A program made the translations under genes and the position numbers. Shown piece after piece: positions 1 through 5,278 of a DNA stretch of 9,946 bases. The notes beneath the pieces were generated by a model. The model did not search any database and was not told the origin of the DNA. It worked only from the letters and a program-made list of their open reading frames with translations. Numbering within the stretch: the stretch's first letter is position 1; each line of letters opens with the position of its first letter. This DNA is from Nocardioides sp. (GTDB lineage: Bacteria > Actinomycetota > Actinomycetes > Propionibacteriales > Nocardioidaceae): positions 28,994 through 38,939 of the forward strand of contig DOWL01000141.1 of the NCBI GenBank assembly GCA_003519585.1, written 5' to 3'.

Positions 1-164
1 GCGTAGAGGCGGCGCAGGGTGCCGTACACGGAGGCATCACCCACCTCGGTCAGGCCGCCGGTCCGCAGCCGGCGGAGCACGTCGTACCCGTAGCCGTCCT
101 CGTCCTCGACCACGGCCAGCACCGCGACGTCGAGGACCCCCTTGAGCAGCTGCGTGGTATCCAT
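1..164 (-). CDS. PadR-family transcriptional regulator, 5' part only
   Basis: This is the N-terminal ~54 residues of a DNA-binding regulator; the rest runs off the left edge. The protein begins MDTTQLLKGVLDVAVLAVVE and continues through DGYGYDVLRRLR and VYGTLRRLY. That is the PadR winged-helix pattern: helix 1 with LLKGxLxxxVL, the Y-GY-(V/I)-L segment, then the recognition helix with S-(V/I)-Y-x-x-L-x-R-L. PadR proteins are usually small dimeric repressors, often of their own gene and of a neighbouring transporter or membrane gene. The ATG at 164 is chosen because the homology begins there and a TAGTGT box sits 7 nt upstream; an in-frame GTG at 173 is a less likely alternative. An inverted repeat directly upstream may be its operator. 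The gene follows spoIIM-like on the same strand with an 89-bp gap. Ligand and target are unknown. Confidence 0.85.
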   Translation of the reverse strand, partial: MDTTQLLKGVLDVAVLAVVEDEDGYGYDVLRRLRTGGLTEVGDASVYGTLRRLY

Positions 165-171
165 GCAGTGC

Positions 172-177
172 ACACTA
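172..177 (-). promoter_or_regulatory. -10 box for the PadR gene (leaderless)
   Basis: On the minus strand TAGTGT lies 7 nt before the ATG at 164, and no Shine-Dalgarno fits between. This matches the TANNNT -10 element of a leaderless actinobacterial transcript starting at or next to the ATG. No clear -35 element is visible. Confidence 0.5.
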
Positions 178-196
178 CTTCGGATTGCGCAGTAGT
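174..196. promoter_or_regulatory. Inverted repeat, candidate PadR operator
   Basis: ACTACT (174-179) and AGTAGT (191-196) form a 6-bp dyad with an 11-nt spacer. The left arm overlaps the proposed -10 box. A repressor bound here would block transcription, fitting the autoregulation common in the PadR family. The arms are short, so this is suggestive only. Confidence 0.4.
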
Positions 197-253
197 ACGA
201 CGTGGAGAACACCGGCGTGTCGCGGTCCGGTCCAGGCCCGGTTCGGACGGCGA

Positions 254-1249
254 TCAGGCGGAGGTGGCGACCCGGTCCTCGAGGTAGCGGCTGTCCAGGT
301 CACCGGTCGCGCCGCGGTGGTAGGCCTGCCGACCGAGCACGAAGACGTAGGCGAAGAACGCCGCCTCCGCGGTGATCCCGATGCCCACCCGGGCCCAGGT
401 AGGGAGGCCGGAGGGCGTCACGAACGCCTCGATCACCCCGCTGACCAGCAGGACGGCGACCAGCCCCAGCGCGATCGTGCCCGCCGTCCGGCCCTCACGC
501 GCGATGGAGTGGGTGCGGGTGAGTTCGCCTGGTTCGATCCACGACCAGAACAGCCGCAACCCGACCCCGCCGGCGACGAACACCGCGGTCAGCTCGAGCA
601 GGCCGTGCGGGAGGATCAGCCCCCAGAACTCCTGGCCGTGGCCGTGGCGATGCATGATCGAGCCGATCACCGCGAGGTTCGCGACGTTCTGGTAGAGCAG
701 GTAGACGACCGGCAGCCCGAGGATCCCGAAGGCGATGCACAGCGCCGCGACCCAGGCATTGTTGATCCAGACCTGCAGCGCGAAATGACTCGCGGCGTAC
801 GTCGAGTAGTAGTCCTCGAAGTCGTGGTTGACCAGCTGGTCGACCTCGCTCGGGCTGAGCAGGCTCTGCTCGACGTTGGGGTGGTCGAGCAGCCACAGCA
901 TCATCACCGCGATCACCACGACGTTCGCGACCAGGCAGCCGAGCCACCAGAACCGCAGCCGGTAGAGCGCCGCCGGGAACCGTTCGGTGAAGAAGCGGGT
1001 GAAGCCGCGCCAGGTGCTGACCCGGGTGCCGACCGCCTTGTTGCGGGCCTTGGCGAGCAGGTTCGACAGATGGGCCACCAGCGACGGGTCCGGCGCGGAA
1101 GTGCGGACCACGGAGAGGTGCGTCGCGACCTGCTGGTAGAGGTCGACCAGCTCGTCGCTCTCGGCGCCGTCGAGCCGGCCACGGTGGATCAGCTGCTCGA
1201 GCCGCTGCCACTCGTGCGCATGCGCGAGGACGTACGCGTCGAGATCCAC
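254..1249 (-). CDS. SpoIIM/DUF95-family multi-pass membrane protein
   Basis: A 331-residue integral membrane protein of the stage II sporulation protein M-like (DUF95) superfamily. The first ~95 residues form a soluble helical region. Hydrophobic segments follow at about 101-121, 163-187, 189-200, 220-236, 256-275 and 287-306. The family hallmark PHGLLEL is at 214-220, followed by a Gly-rich membrane helix (VAGGVGLRL). In Bacillus, SpoIIM acts in engulfment during sporulation. In non-sporulating actinobacteria the family is widespread, usually beside RDD, MoxR and DUF58 genes, and its role is unknown. Here an RDD gene lies about 830 bp away, divergently oriented, with a broken hydrolase between. 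The start is GTG at 1249: a TAGGGT box ends 6 nt upstream and there is no Shine-Dalgarno, so the mRNA is probably leaderless. The family call is firm; no enzymatic role is implied. Confidence 0.88.
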   Translation of the reverse strand: MDLDAYVLAHAHEWQRLEQLIHRGRLDGAESDELVDLYQQVATHLSVVRTSAPDPSLVAHLSNLLAKARNKAVGTRVSTWRGFTRFFTERFPAALYRLRFWWLGCLVANVVVIAVMMLWLLDHPNVEQSLLSPSEVDQLVNHDFEDYYSTYAASHFALQVWINNAWVAALCIAFGILGLPVVYLLYQNVANLAVIGSIMHRHGHGQEFWGLILPHGLLELTAVFVAGGVGLRLFWSWIEPGELTRTHSIAREGRTAGTIALGLVAVLLVSGVIEAFVTPSGLPTWARVGIGITAEAAFFAYVFVLGRQAYHRGATGDLDSRYLEDRVATSA

Positions 1250-1255
1250 GACCCC

Positions 1256-1261
1256 ACCCTA
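1256..1261 (-). promoter_or_regulatory. -10 box for the SpoIIM-like gene (leaderless)
   Basis: TAGGGT on the minus strand, 6 nt before the GTG at 1249. It overlaps the TATTGT box of the divergent hydrolase gene (1260-1265). Only 23 bp separate the two start codons, so the two promoters must share and compete for the same DNA. Confidence 0.5.
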
Positions 1262-1265
1262 TTGT
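1260..1265 (+). promoter_or_regulatory. -10 box for the hydrolase gene (leaderless)
   Basis: TATTGT on the plus strand, 7 nt before the GTG at 1273. There is no ribosome binding site in the 23-bp divergent gap, so a leaderless transcript is the simplest reading. Confidence 0.5.
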
Positions 1266-1272
1266 CGCGGGG

Positions 1273-1990
1273 GTGGAGGAGACGGAGCTTCCCGACGGAC
1301 GCCGCGTGCAGCTCTGGACCGGCGGTGCCTCCAGCGGACCCACCGTGCTGGTCTGCCACGGCACGCCGGACACCCGGTGGGTGGCCCGCACCGGCCGGGA
1401 TGCCGCGGCGGAGCTCGGGGTGCGGCTGCTCTGCGCGAACCGGCCCGGCTACGGCACCTCCACCCCGGCCGCCTCCACGATGGCCTCGGTGGCCGACGAC
1501 ACCGCGGCGCTGCTGGACGCTGCGGACCTCGACCGGGTCGTCGTGCTCGGGATGTCGGTCGGCGGGGCGTACGCCGCCTTCGCCGCCCGGCACCCGGACC
1601 GGGTCGCGGCGCTGGCGGTGGTCGCGGCACCCCTCGAGGCACGCACCACGATGGGTGGCCCCGACGCCGAGGCCGAGCGAGATCGCGGCCTCGGTGCGCG
1701 AAGCGCTGGCCAGTCACGACGGCTACCTCCGCGACGCCGCCCTACTGCTAGGGGACTGGGGCTTCTCACTCACCGGCATCCGCGCGCCCACCCAGCTCTG
1801 GTACGGCGTCCACGACGACCGCAACCCGCCCAGCACTGGTCAATGGTGGGCCGAACGGATCACCAGTGCCCAACTCCACCTGACACCCACCACCCACCTC
1901 GCGACCCTGCTCGCCAACTGGCACGCCATCCTCCGGTGGTCGGGCGAGACAGCGCGCAGCGCTGACGAGCCCGTTCCCACCCACCCGTGA
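1273..1990 (+). pseudogene. Alpha/beta-fold hydrolase, frameshifted
   Basis: Two reading frames together make one alpha/beta hydrolase. The first, from GTG 1273 to about 1680, carries the oxyanion-hole segment CHGTPDTR (28-35), the NRPGYG loop (56-61) and the nucleophile elbow GMSVGG with Ser95. The second, from about 1662 to the TGA at 1988-1990, carries the C-terminal half: SEIAASVREAL, then the strand-loop YGVHDDRNPP with the acid residue, and THLATLL with the catalytic His (codon 1895-1897). All three triad positions survive, but in different frames; the shift lies around 1662-1690. The joined product would be ~240 residues, against roughly 260-290 usual for the family. The cap between strand 6 and the acid loop looks short, so an internal deletion that was not a multiple of three is likely. 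Unusual CTA codons after the break (1742-1750) fit relaxed selection. A sequencing error is the main alternative. Substrate unknown. Confidence 0.75.
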
Positions 1991-2065
1991 TGACGGAGTG
2001 AGGGTGACGCGCGGGTGTGGCCCTGCGGGTCGGTGCCTCGAACGCAGGCCCAGCCCCACCCCACC

Positions 2066-2071
2066 TAGACT
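2066..2071 (+). promoter_or_regulatory. -10 box for the RDD gene (leaderless)
   Basis: TAGACT, 7 nt before the ATG at 2079, with no Shine-Dalgarno between. This box is the main reason to prefer 2079 over the open frame that extends up to 1998. No good -35 hexamer is seen. Confidence 0.5.
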
Positions 2072-2078
2072 CGCCCCG

Positions 2079-2885
2079 ATGGCCACTCACGAGTTCGCGA
2101 CCCTCACGACCGATGACCTGGTCACCGGCGAGGCGGTCGCGCTCGACCTGCCGCCCGCCAGCCTCGGTTCGCGGATCGTGTCCGGGCTGATCGACGTGAC
2201 CATCACCCTGATCCTGTTCGTCGCGGCGATCTTCGTCTTCGTGGTGGCCGCACTGCAGGCCGATGGCGCGCTGATCTGGGCGGCGTTCATCGCGACGATG
2301 ATCACGGTCTTCGTGCTCTATCCGGCCACGGTCGAGACGCTGTCGCACGGCAAGTCGGTGGGCAAGCTGGTCTGCGGCCTGCGTTGCGTGCGTGACGACG
2401 CTGGGCCGACCACCTTCCAGCACGGCTTCGTGCGGGCGCTGGTCGGGTTCGTCGAGATCTACGTCTTCACCGGGGTGCCGGCGTTCTTCTCCGCGCTGAT
2501 CAGCTCGCGCGGCAAGCGGCTCGGTGACTACGCCGCGGGCACTTACGTCGTCCGAGACCGGGTGAAGTTGCGGCTCTCGCCACCGACGCTGATGCCACCG
2601 ACGCTGGCGACGTGGGCGCGTGGCGCCGACATGGCCTCGCTCCCGACCGGGCTGGCGTTGGCGGTGCGGCAGTTCCTGGGTCGGCTGCCGACCCTCGACC
2701 CGAACTCGCGGATCACCATCGGCACCCGGTTGGCCGACCAGGTCAGCCAGTACGTCGCTCCACCGCCACCCCCCGGCACACCGCCCGAGACCTACCTGGC
2801 GGCCGTCATCGCGTCGCGCCGCGAGCGCGACCAGGCCCGGCTACACCGCGAGGCGGCATTGCGCCGGCGGCTGGTCCGGAGCTAG
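2079..2885 (+). CDS. RDD-family membrane protein
   Basis: A 268-residue integral membrane protein. Residues 30-39 (GSRIVSGLID) carry the Arg and Asp of the RDD motif at the start of the first membrane helix. Membrane segments are at about 34-60, 66-86 and 118-140. GKSVGKLVCGLR (91-102) and RGKRLGDYAAGT (144-155) are the two other conserved family blocks. After the RDD domain, a ~110-residue cytoplasmic tail holds a Pro-rich run (228-236) and a strongly basic, Arg-rich C-terminus (246-268). RDD proteins have no agreed function; some have been linked to ion or osmolyte transport. In actinobacteria they commonly sit beside SpoIIM/DUF95 and MoxR/DUF58 genes, and a SpoIIM-like gene lies upstream here in divergent orientation. 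The ATG is chosen for the preceding TAGACT box and because residues before it look non-coding. Confidence 0.88.
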   Translation: MATHEFATLTTDDLVTGEAVALDLPPASLGSRIVSGLIDVTITLILFVAAIFVFVVAALQADGALIWAAFIATMITVFVLYPATVETLSHGKSVGKLVCGLRCVRDDAGPTTFQHGFVRALVGFVEIYVFTGVPAFFSALISSRGKRLGDYAAGTYVVRDRVKLRLSPPTLMPPTLATWARGADMASLPTGLALAVRQFLGRLPTLDPNSRITIGTRLADQVSQYVAPPPPPGTPPETYLAAVIASRRERDQARLHREAALRRRLVRS

Positions 2886-2888
2886 CCC

Positions 2889-2918
2889 CGAGTTTCGTCG
2901 GTCGGCCGACAAAACTCG
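2889..2918. repeat. Hairpin A of a triple palindrome
   Basis: An imperfect inverted repeat: CGAGTTT, a one-base mismatch, GTCGG, loop TCGG, then the complement to 2918. Twelve of 13 pairs match. Its 26-bp core (2891-2916) is closely similar to hairpin C. It begins 4 bp after the RDD stop codon, so it may also act as that gene's terminator, although no T-run follows. Confidence 0.8.
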
Positions 2919-2920
2919 AC

Positions 2921-2948
2921 CTTGGACGACGAGACTTCGTCGTCCAAG
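2921..2948. repeat. Hairpin B, perfect 12-bp stem
   Basis: CTTGGACGACGA (2921-2932), loop GACT, TCGTCGTCCAAG (2937-2948). The 12-bp stem is perfect. It sits exactly midway between hairpins A and C, with 4-nt spacers on both sides. A stable cruciform or terminator stem is possible; no T-run follows. Confidence 0.8.
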
Positions 2949-2952
2949 CAAG

Positions 2953-2978
2953 AGTTTCATCGGCCAGCCGACGAAACT
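2953..2978. repeat. Hairpin C, second copy of the AGTTTC palindrome
   Basis: AGTTTCATCGG, loop CCAG, CCGACGAAACT: 10 of 11 stem pairs match. The 26-bp consensus with hairpin A is AGTTTCRTCGG-YCRG-CCGACRAAACT. Two copies of a palindrome flanking a third resemble REP or BIME-type intergenic elements. Confidence 0.8.
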
Positions 2979-3037
2979 GGCGCGACCAGCTCGGCCGTCG
3001 CTGTCACCGGACGAGGGTATGCGGCAGAGTTCCCGCC

Positions 3038-3748
3038 ATGACCGATCTCGCCGCGCTCTGGGACTTCGACGACCCCGCCGGCTCGGAAGCCCGACTCCGG
3101 GCGGCCGCCGATCTCGCCGAGGGCGCCGACCGGCTGGTGCTGTTGACCCAGGTGGCGCGGGCGCTGGGGCTGCAGGAGCGGTACGACGAGGGGCACGCCG
3201 TCCTCGACGATCTGTCCGTCGACAACGTCGAGGTGGCGGTCCGGACCGAGCTGGAGCGTGGTCGGCTGCTGCGTTCTGCAGGTGAGCCGGAGCAGGCACG
3301 GCCCCACTTCGAGGCGGCGGCCGGCGGTGCGGGCGAGGCGGGGTTGGAGGCGTTGCACGTCGACGCCCTGCACATGGTGGCGCTGGTCGCGCCGACGGAG
3401 GACCAGCTGCGGCTCACCGAGGAGGCGCTCGCGGTGGCGCGGGCGGCGAGCGACCCAGTCGCTCGCGACTGGGACGCCAGCCTGCTCAACAACCTGGGCA
3501 TGACCTACGCCGACGCCGGTGACTGGGAGTCGGCCCTGGCGCGCTTCGAGGAGGCGCTCGCCGCGCGCGAGCGGATCGGCGACGACGCGCGCACCCGGGT
3601 GGCGAAATGGATGGTCGGCTGGGCATTGCGAGGCCTCGGTCGCCGCGAAGACGCACTGGCGGTGCAGACCGCCCTCAAGGCCGAGCTCGAGGCGGCCGGC
3701 ACCGAGGACCCGTACGTCGACGAGGAGCTCGCCCTGCTCGAGGGATGA
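3038..3748 (+). CDS. Tetratricopeptide-repeat protein
   Basis: A 236-residue, Ala/Glu-rich, all-helical protein with no signal peptide or membrane segment, so probably cytoplasmic. TPR-like helix pairs cover about 33-66, 68-100 and 105-137. The clearest repeat is at 148-181, with the classic spacing NLGMTYADAGDWESALARFE followed by EALA. A last one lies at 189-220, including GWALRGLGRREDALAVQ. TPR arrays bind protein partners; the partner here is unknown. The start ATG 3038 follows the non-coding hairpin region and matches the beginning of strong Ala/Asp/Leu coding bias. No Shine-Dalgarno precedes it; a CAGAGT hexamer 7 nt upstream (3025-3030) may be a weak -10 box. The small membrane-protein gene starts 31 bp after its stop, on the same strand. 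Confidence 0.8.
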   Translation: MTDLAALWDFDDPAGSEARLRAAADLAEGADRLVLLTQVARALGLQERYDEGHAVLDDLSVDNVEVAVRTELERGRLLRSAGEPEQARPHFEAAAGGAGEAGLEALHVDALHMVALVAPTEDQLRLTEEALAVARAASDPVARDWDASLLNNLGMTYADAGDWESALARFEEALAARERIGDDARTRVAKWMVGWALRGLGRREDALAVQTALKAELEAAGTEDPYVDEELALLEG

Positions 3749-3767
3749 CGCACATCCACCCTCGGCG

Positions 3768-3773
3768 TACCGT
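3768..3773 (+). promoter_or_regulatory. -10 box for the small membrane protein (leaderless)
   Basis: TACCGT, 6 nt before the ATG at 3780, with no Shine-Dalgarno. It suggests that this gene has its own leaderless transcript although it follows the TPR gene by only 31 bp. Confidence 0.45.
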
Positions 3774-3779
3774 CTGGGC

Positions 3780-4199
3780 ATGCCCCAGGTGGCCGCGGTC
3801 TTCATACTCTGCGCGGCCTTGTGCGTGGTCCTGGGAGGTTTCGCGTACCTGCTCGGCGCCATGCTCGGCAAGCGCGGCGAGCCGTTCCGCGACTGGGTCG
3901 CCGGGCAGACCCGCTACCGCAAGTCAGGTCAGCAGCCCGCCGCCCGGCCGATCGAGCTGATCACCGCCGACCTCCGCCGGCTCGGGAGCCGCTTTCACGC
4001 CCTCGATCCGCACGTGTCGCACACGAAGGTCGAGGCGGTCCGCTCCGGCTACGACCGAGCCCTGGCCGAGTGCTGCGCGGCCCTCGGGATCACCCACCTG
4101 CTGGGCGTGCTTCCGGAAGGCCCCGAACTCGACGCCGAACGCACTCGCGTGGAGCGCCAACTCACCGCCTCCGGAGTCAGATTCCGCCCAGCCGCCTGA
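3780..4199 (+). CDS. Small membrane-anchored protein of unknown function
   Basis: A 139-residue protein I do not recognise. Residues 3-29 form one hydrophobic segment (AAVFILCAALCVVLGG) ending in KRGE, so an N-terminal membrane anchor with the rest cytoplasmic is likely; a cleaved signal peptide is less likely because no cleavage motif is seen. Residues 56-139 are soluble and predicted helical, containing a Cys-Cys pair (98-99) and an amphipathic helix around 115-130. The start ATG 3780 is preferred because the hydrophobic segment begins right after it and a TACCGT box lies 6 nt upstream. The reading frame stays open further upstream inside the TPR gene, but in its shadow. G/C-rich third positions throughout support real coding. 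It is convergent with trmB, 37 bp away, with no obvious terminator between. Confidence 0.65.
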   Translation: MPQVAAVFILCAALCVVLGGFAYLLGAMLGKRGEPFRDWVAGQTRYRKSGQQPAARPIELITADLRRLGSRFHALDPHVSHTKVEAVRSGYDRALAECCAALGITHLLGVLPEGPELDAERTRVERQLTASGVRFRPAA

Positions 4200-4236
4200 G
4201 GCAGCCATCCGTCACATCCGCCCCCAGGTGCGATAG

Positions 4237-4971
4237 TCACGCCGTACGCACGTAGGCGAAGTCGCTGATCTCACGGCCCGCCTCGATCCCCTTGCGTTCG
4301 AACCGGGTGACCGGGCGCTCCGACCAGCGCGGCACGGGACCGCCGTCGAGGGCCGGCTCAGCGTCGAGGACCGCGCGCATCTGGTCGGCGTAGTCGGCCC
4401 AGTCGGTGGCCAACCTCCAGGTGGCGCCGGGCGCGAGCCGGGAGGCCGCCAGGCTCGCGAAGGCGGGATCCACGAGGCGTCGCTTACGGTGCCGGGTCTT
4501 GGGCCACGGGTCGGGAAAGAAGGTCCACAGCTCGGCCAGTCCACCGGGCTCGACGAGGTGCTCCAGCGACCAGACGGCGTCGACGCTCATCAGCCGCACG
4601 TTGTCGGCGCCCGCCTCGGCCACCCGCCAGAGCGTGTCGGCGACCCCGGGCCGCCACACCTCGAGCGCGAGCACGTCGTACGACGGCCGCGCGGCGGCGA
4701 GCACCGCGGTCGCCTCGCCCACTCCGGACCCGATCTCGACGATCAGCGGTGCCGTCCGCCCGAACCACCGCGGGAGCGAGAACGCCGGATCGTCCACCGC
4801 CTCGTCGGGGATCACCCACCCGTCGTGGTGCGCCTCCCACGCCGCGGCTTGGCTCGGCGTGAACCGGTTGCCCCGCCGTGAGTAGCTGAGCACCTCGCGC
4901 ATCCGTCGGCCGTCCGCCGTCAGCTTGTGGTGCGGGCGGGCGGGGGGAACGCGCTCGACCATGTCCGCCAT
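4237..4971 (-). CDS. trmB: tRNA (guanosine(46)-N7)-methyltransferase
   Basis: A 244-residue class I methyltransferase that uses S-adenosylmethionine to make m7G at position 46 in the tRNA variable loop. The SAM-binding motif VEIGSGVGEA is at 78-87 and the acidic end of strand 2 at ALEVW (102-106). The TrmB signature FFPDPWPKTRHRKRR is at 151-165, whose Asp, Pro and Lys/His residues contact substrate. The C-terminal family block TRFERKG...ISDFAY is at 222-240. Length and motif order are normal for the family. The start is the ATG at 4971: a GGGAGGGG Shine-Dalgarno (4977-4984) lies 5 nt upstream. A longer start at 5016 would add 15 residues but sits inside a perfect palindrome and lacks a ribosome site. 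The gene is divergent from the peptide-exporter-kinase set. Confidence 0.95.
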   Translation of the reverse strand: MADMVERVPPARPHHKLTADGRRMREVLSYSRRGNRFTPSQAAAWEAHHDGWVIPDEAVDDPAFSLPRWFGRTAPLIVEIGSGVGEATAVLAAARPSYDVLALEVWRPGVADTLWRVAEAGADNVRLMSVDAVWSLEHLVEPGGLAELWTFFPDPWPKTRHRKRRLVDPAFASLAASRLAPGATWRLATDWADYADQMRAVLDAEPALDGGPVPRWSERPVTRFERKGIEAGREISDFAYVRTA

Positions 4972-4976
4972 TGTCG

Positions 4977-4984
4977 CCCCTCCC
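4977..4984 (-). promoter_or_regulatory. Ribosome binding site of trmB
   Basis: GGGAGGGG on the minus strand with 5 nt to the ATG at 4971. It decides the start in favour of 4971 over the upstream in-frame ATG at 5016. Confidence 0.75.
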
Positions 4985-5000
4985 GCTCGTACAACATTCA

Positions 5001-5016
5001 ATGAGAGGCCTCTCAT
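5001..5016. promoter_or_regulatory. Perfect 16-bp palindrome, candidate operator
   Basis: ATGAGAGGCCTCTCAT is a perfect 16-bp dyad with no spacer. It lies in the 129-bp gap between the divergent starts of trmB (4971) and the small peptide gene (5101), 30 bp upstream of trmB and 84 bp upstream of the peptide ATG. Size and symmetry fit a homodimeric repressor such as TetR or GntR. No regulator gene is adjacent, so the protein is unknown. Confidence 0.5.
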
Positions 5017-5087
5017 CGCGCACTCACCGTGACCTCACAGTCAGGGAGCACCGTACGTGGCGTCGGGGAACTCACCGGCATCCACCG

Positions 5088-5094
5088 AAGGAGG
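5088..5094 (+). promoter_or_regulatory. Optimal Shine-Dalgarno of the peptide gene
   Basis: AAGGAGG followed by 6 nt and ATG at 5101. It is the strongest ribosome site in the window, while most neighbouring genes have none. It is the best evidence that the 49-codon frame is translated, and it suggests high output. Confidence 0.8.
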
Positions 5095-5100
5095 AACACC

Positions 5101-5250
5101 ATGGCTCGCTCTCACCTGCTCAAGGCTCTCCAGCCGGCCCGCGTCTCCGGTCGTCGTGGCCGCGGTCGCGGTCGCGGAGGCCGCTCGAACACCGGCACCC
5201 ACACCGGCACCGGCACGGGCACCGGCACCCGCACCCACACCCGCGGCTGA
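5101..5250 (+). CDS. 49-residue Arg/Gly/Thr repeat peptide, possible exported peptide precursor
   Basis: The peptide begins MARSHLLKALQPARVSG (a short amphipathic helix). It continues with an Arg-Gly block, RRGRGRGRGGRS (18-29). It ends in a strictly alternating tail in which Thr occupies every odd position from 31 to 47 (TGTHTGTGTGTGTRTHT). It has 10 Arg, 1 Lys, 3 His and no Asp or Glu. Coding is supported by an ideal Shine-Dalgarno. It is also supported by G/C at almost every third position, whereas the overlapping +2 frame reads the same repeat with mostly A-ending codons. The following genes encode an exporter and a Ser/Thr kinase-like protein, so I infer a ribosomally made, possibly modified and exported peptide. 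No leader-cleavage motif, Cys residue, cyclase or lyase is visible, so it fits no named RiPP class. An RNA-binding RGG-type protein or an antimicrobial peptide are alternatives. I do not recognise the family. Confidence 0.7.
   Translation: MARSHLLKALQPARVSGRRGRGRGRGGRSNTGTHTGTGTGTGTRTHTRG
5161..5178 (+). repeat. CGCGGT hexamer repeat
   Basis: Three tandem copies (CGCGGT, CGCGGT, CGCGGA) encode the alternating Arg-Gly block of the small peptide. The near-identical codons suggest recent expansion by slippage. Confidence 0.8.
5191..5240 (+). repeat. ACCGGC/ACCCAC hexamer repeat
   Basis: Imperfect 6-bp units (ACCGGC, ACCCAC, ACCGGC, ACCGGC, ACGGGC, ACCGGC, ACCCGC, ACCCAC) encode Thr-Gly, Thr-His and Thr-Arg pairs. 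The unit is two codons, so slippage keeps the frame and changes only the number of Thr-x pairs. A length-variable tail between strains would be expected. Confidence 0.8.
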
Positions 5251-5278
5251 CGGAGCCGACACGAACCGGACGACGGCT

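Noticed and set aside
185..1270. Long plus-strand open frame opposite the SpoIIM-like gene
   Set aside because: It is rich in Arg, Asp, Glu, Gln and Pro with no recognisable domain, a typical shadow of a GC-rich gene on the other strand. Only its final part (after about 1662) belongs to the hydrolase.
2889..2978. A CRISPR-like array at the repeated AGTTTC palindromes
   Set aside because: There are only two copies, they are separated by a third hairpin rather than by unique spacers, and no cas gene is near.
4200..4236. A terminator between the small membrane protein and trmB
   Set aside because: No stem of useful length was found in the 37-bp convergent gap.
4972..5016. Longer trmB start at ATG 5016
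   Set aside because: It adds 15 unconserved-looking residues, overlaps the perfect palindrome, and has no ribosome site, whereas ATG 4971 has GGGAGGGG 5 nt upstream.
5057..5278. An upstream extension of the exporter frame encoding an Ala/Pro repeat across the peptide gene
   Set aside because: In that frame the repeat uses many A-ending codons, unlike the rest of the window, while the peptide frame uses G/C-ending codons and has the Shine-Dalgarno. A start at GTG 5279 gives a normal transporter length.
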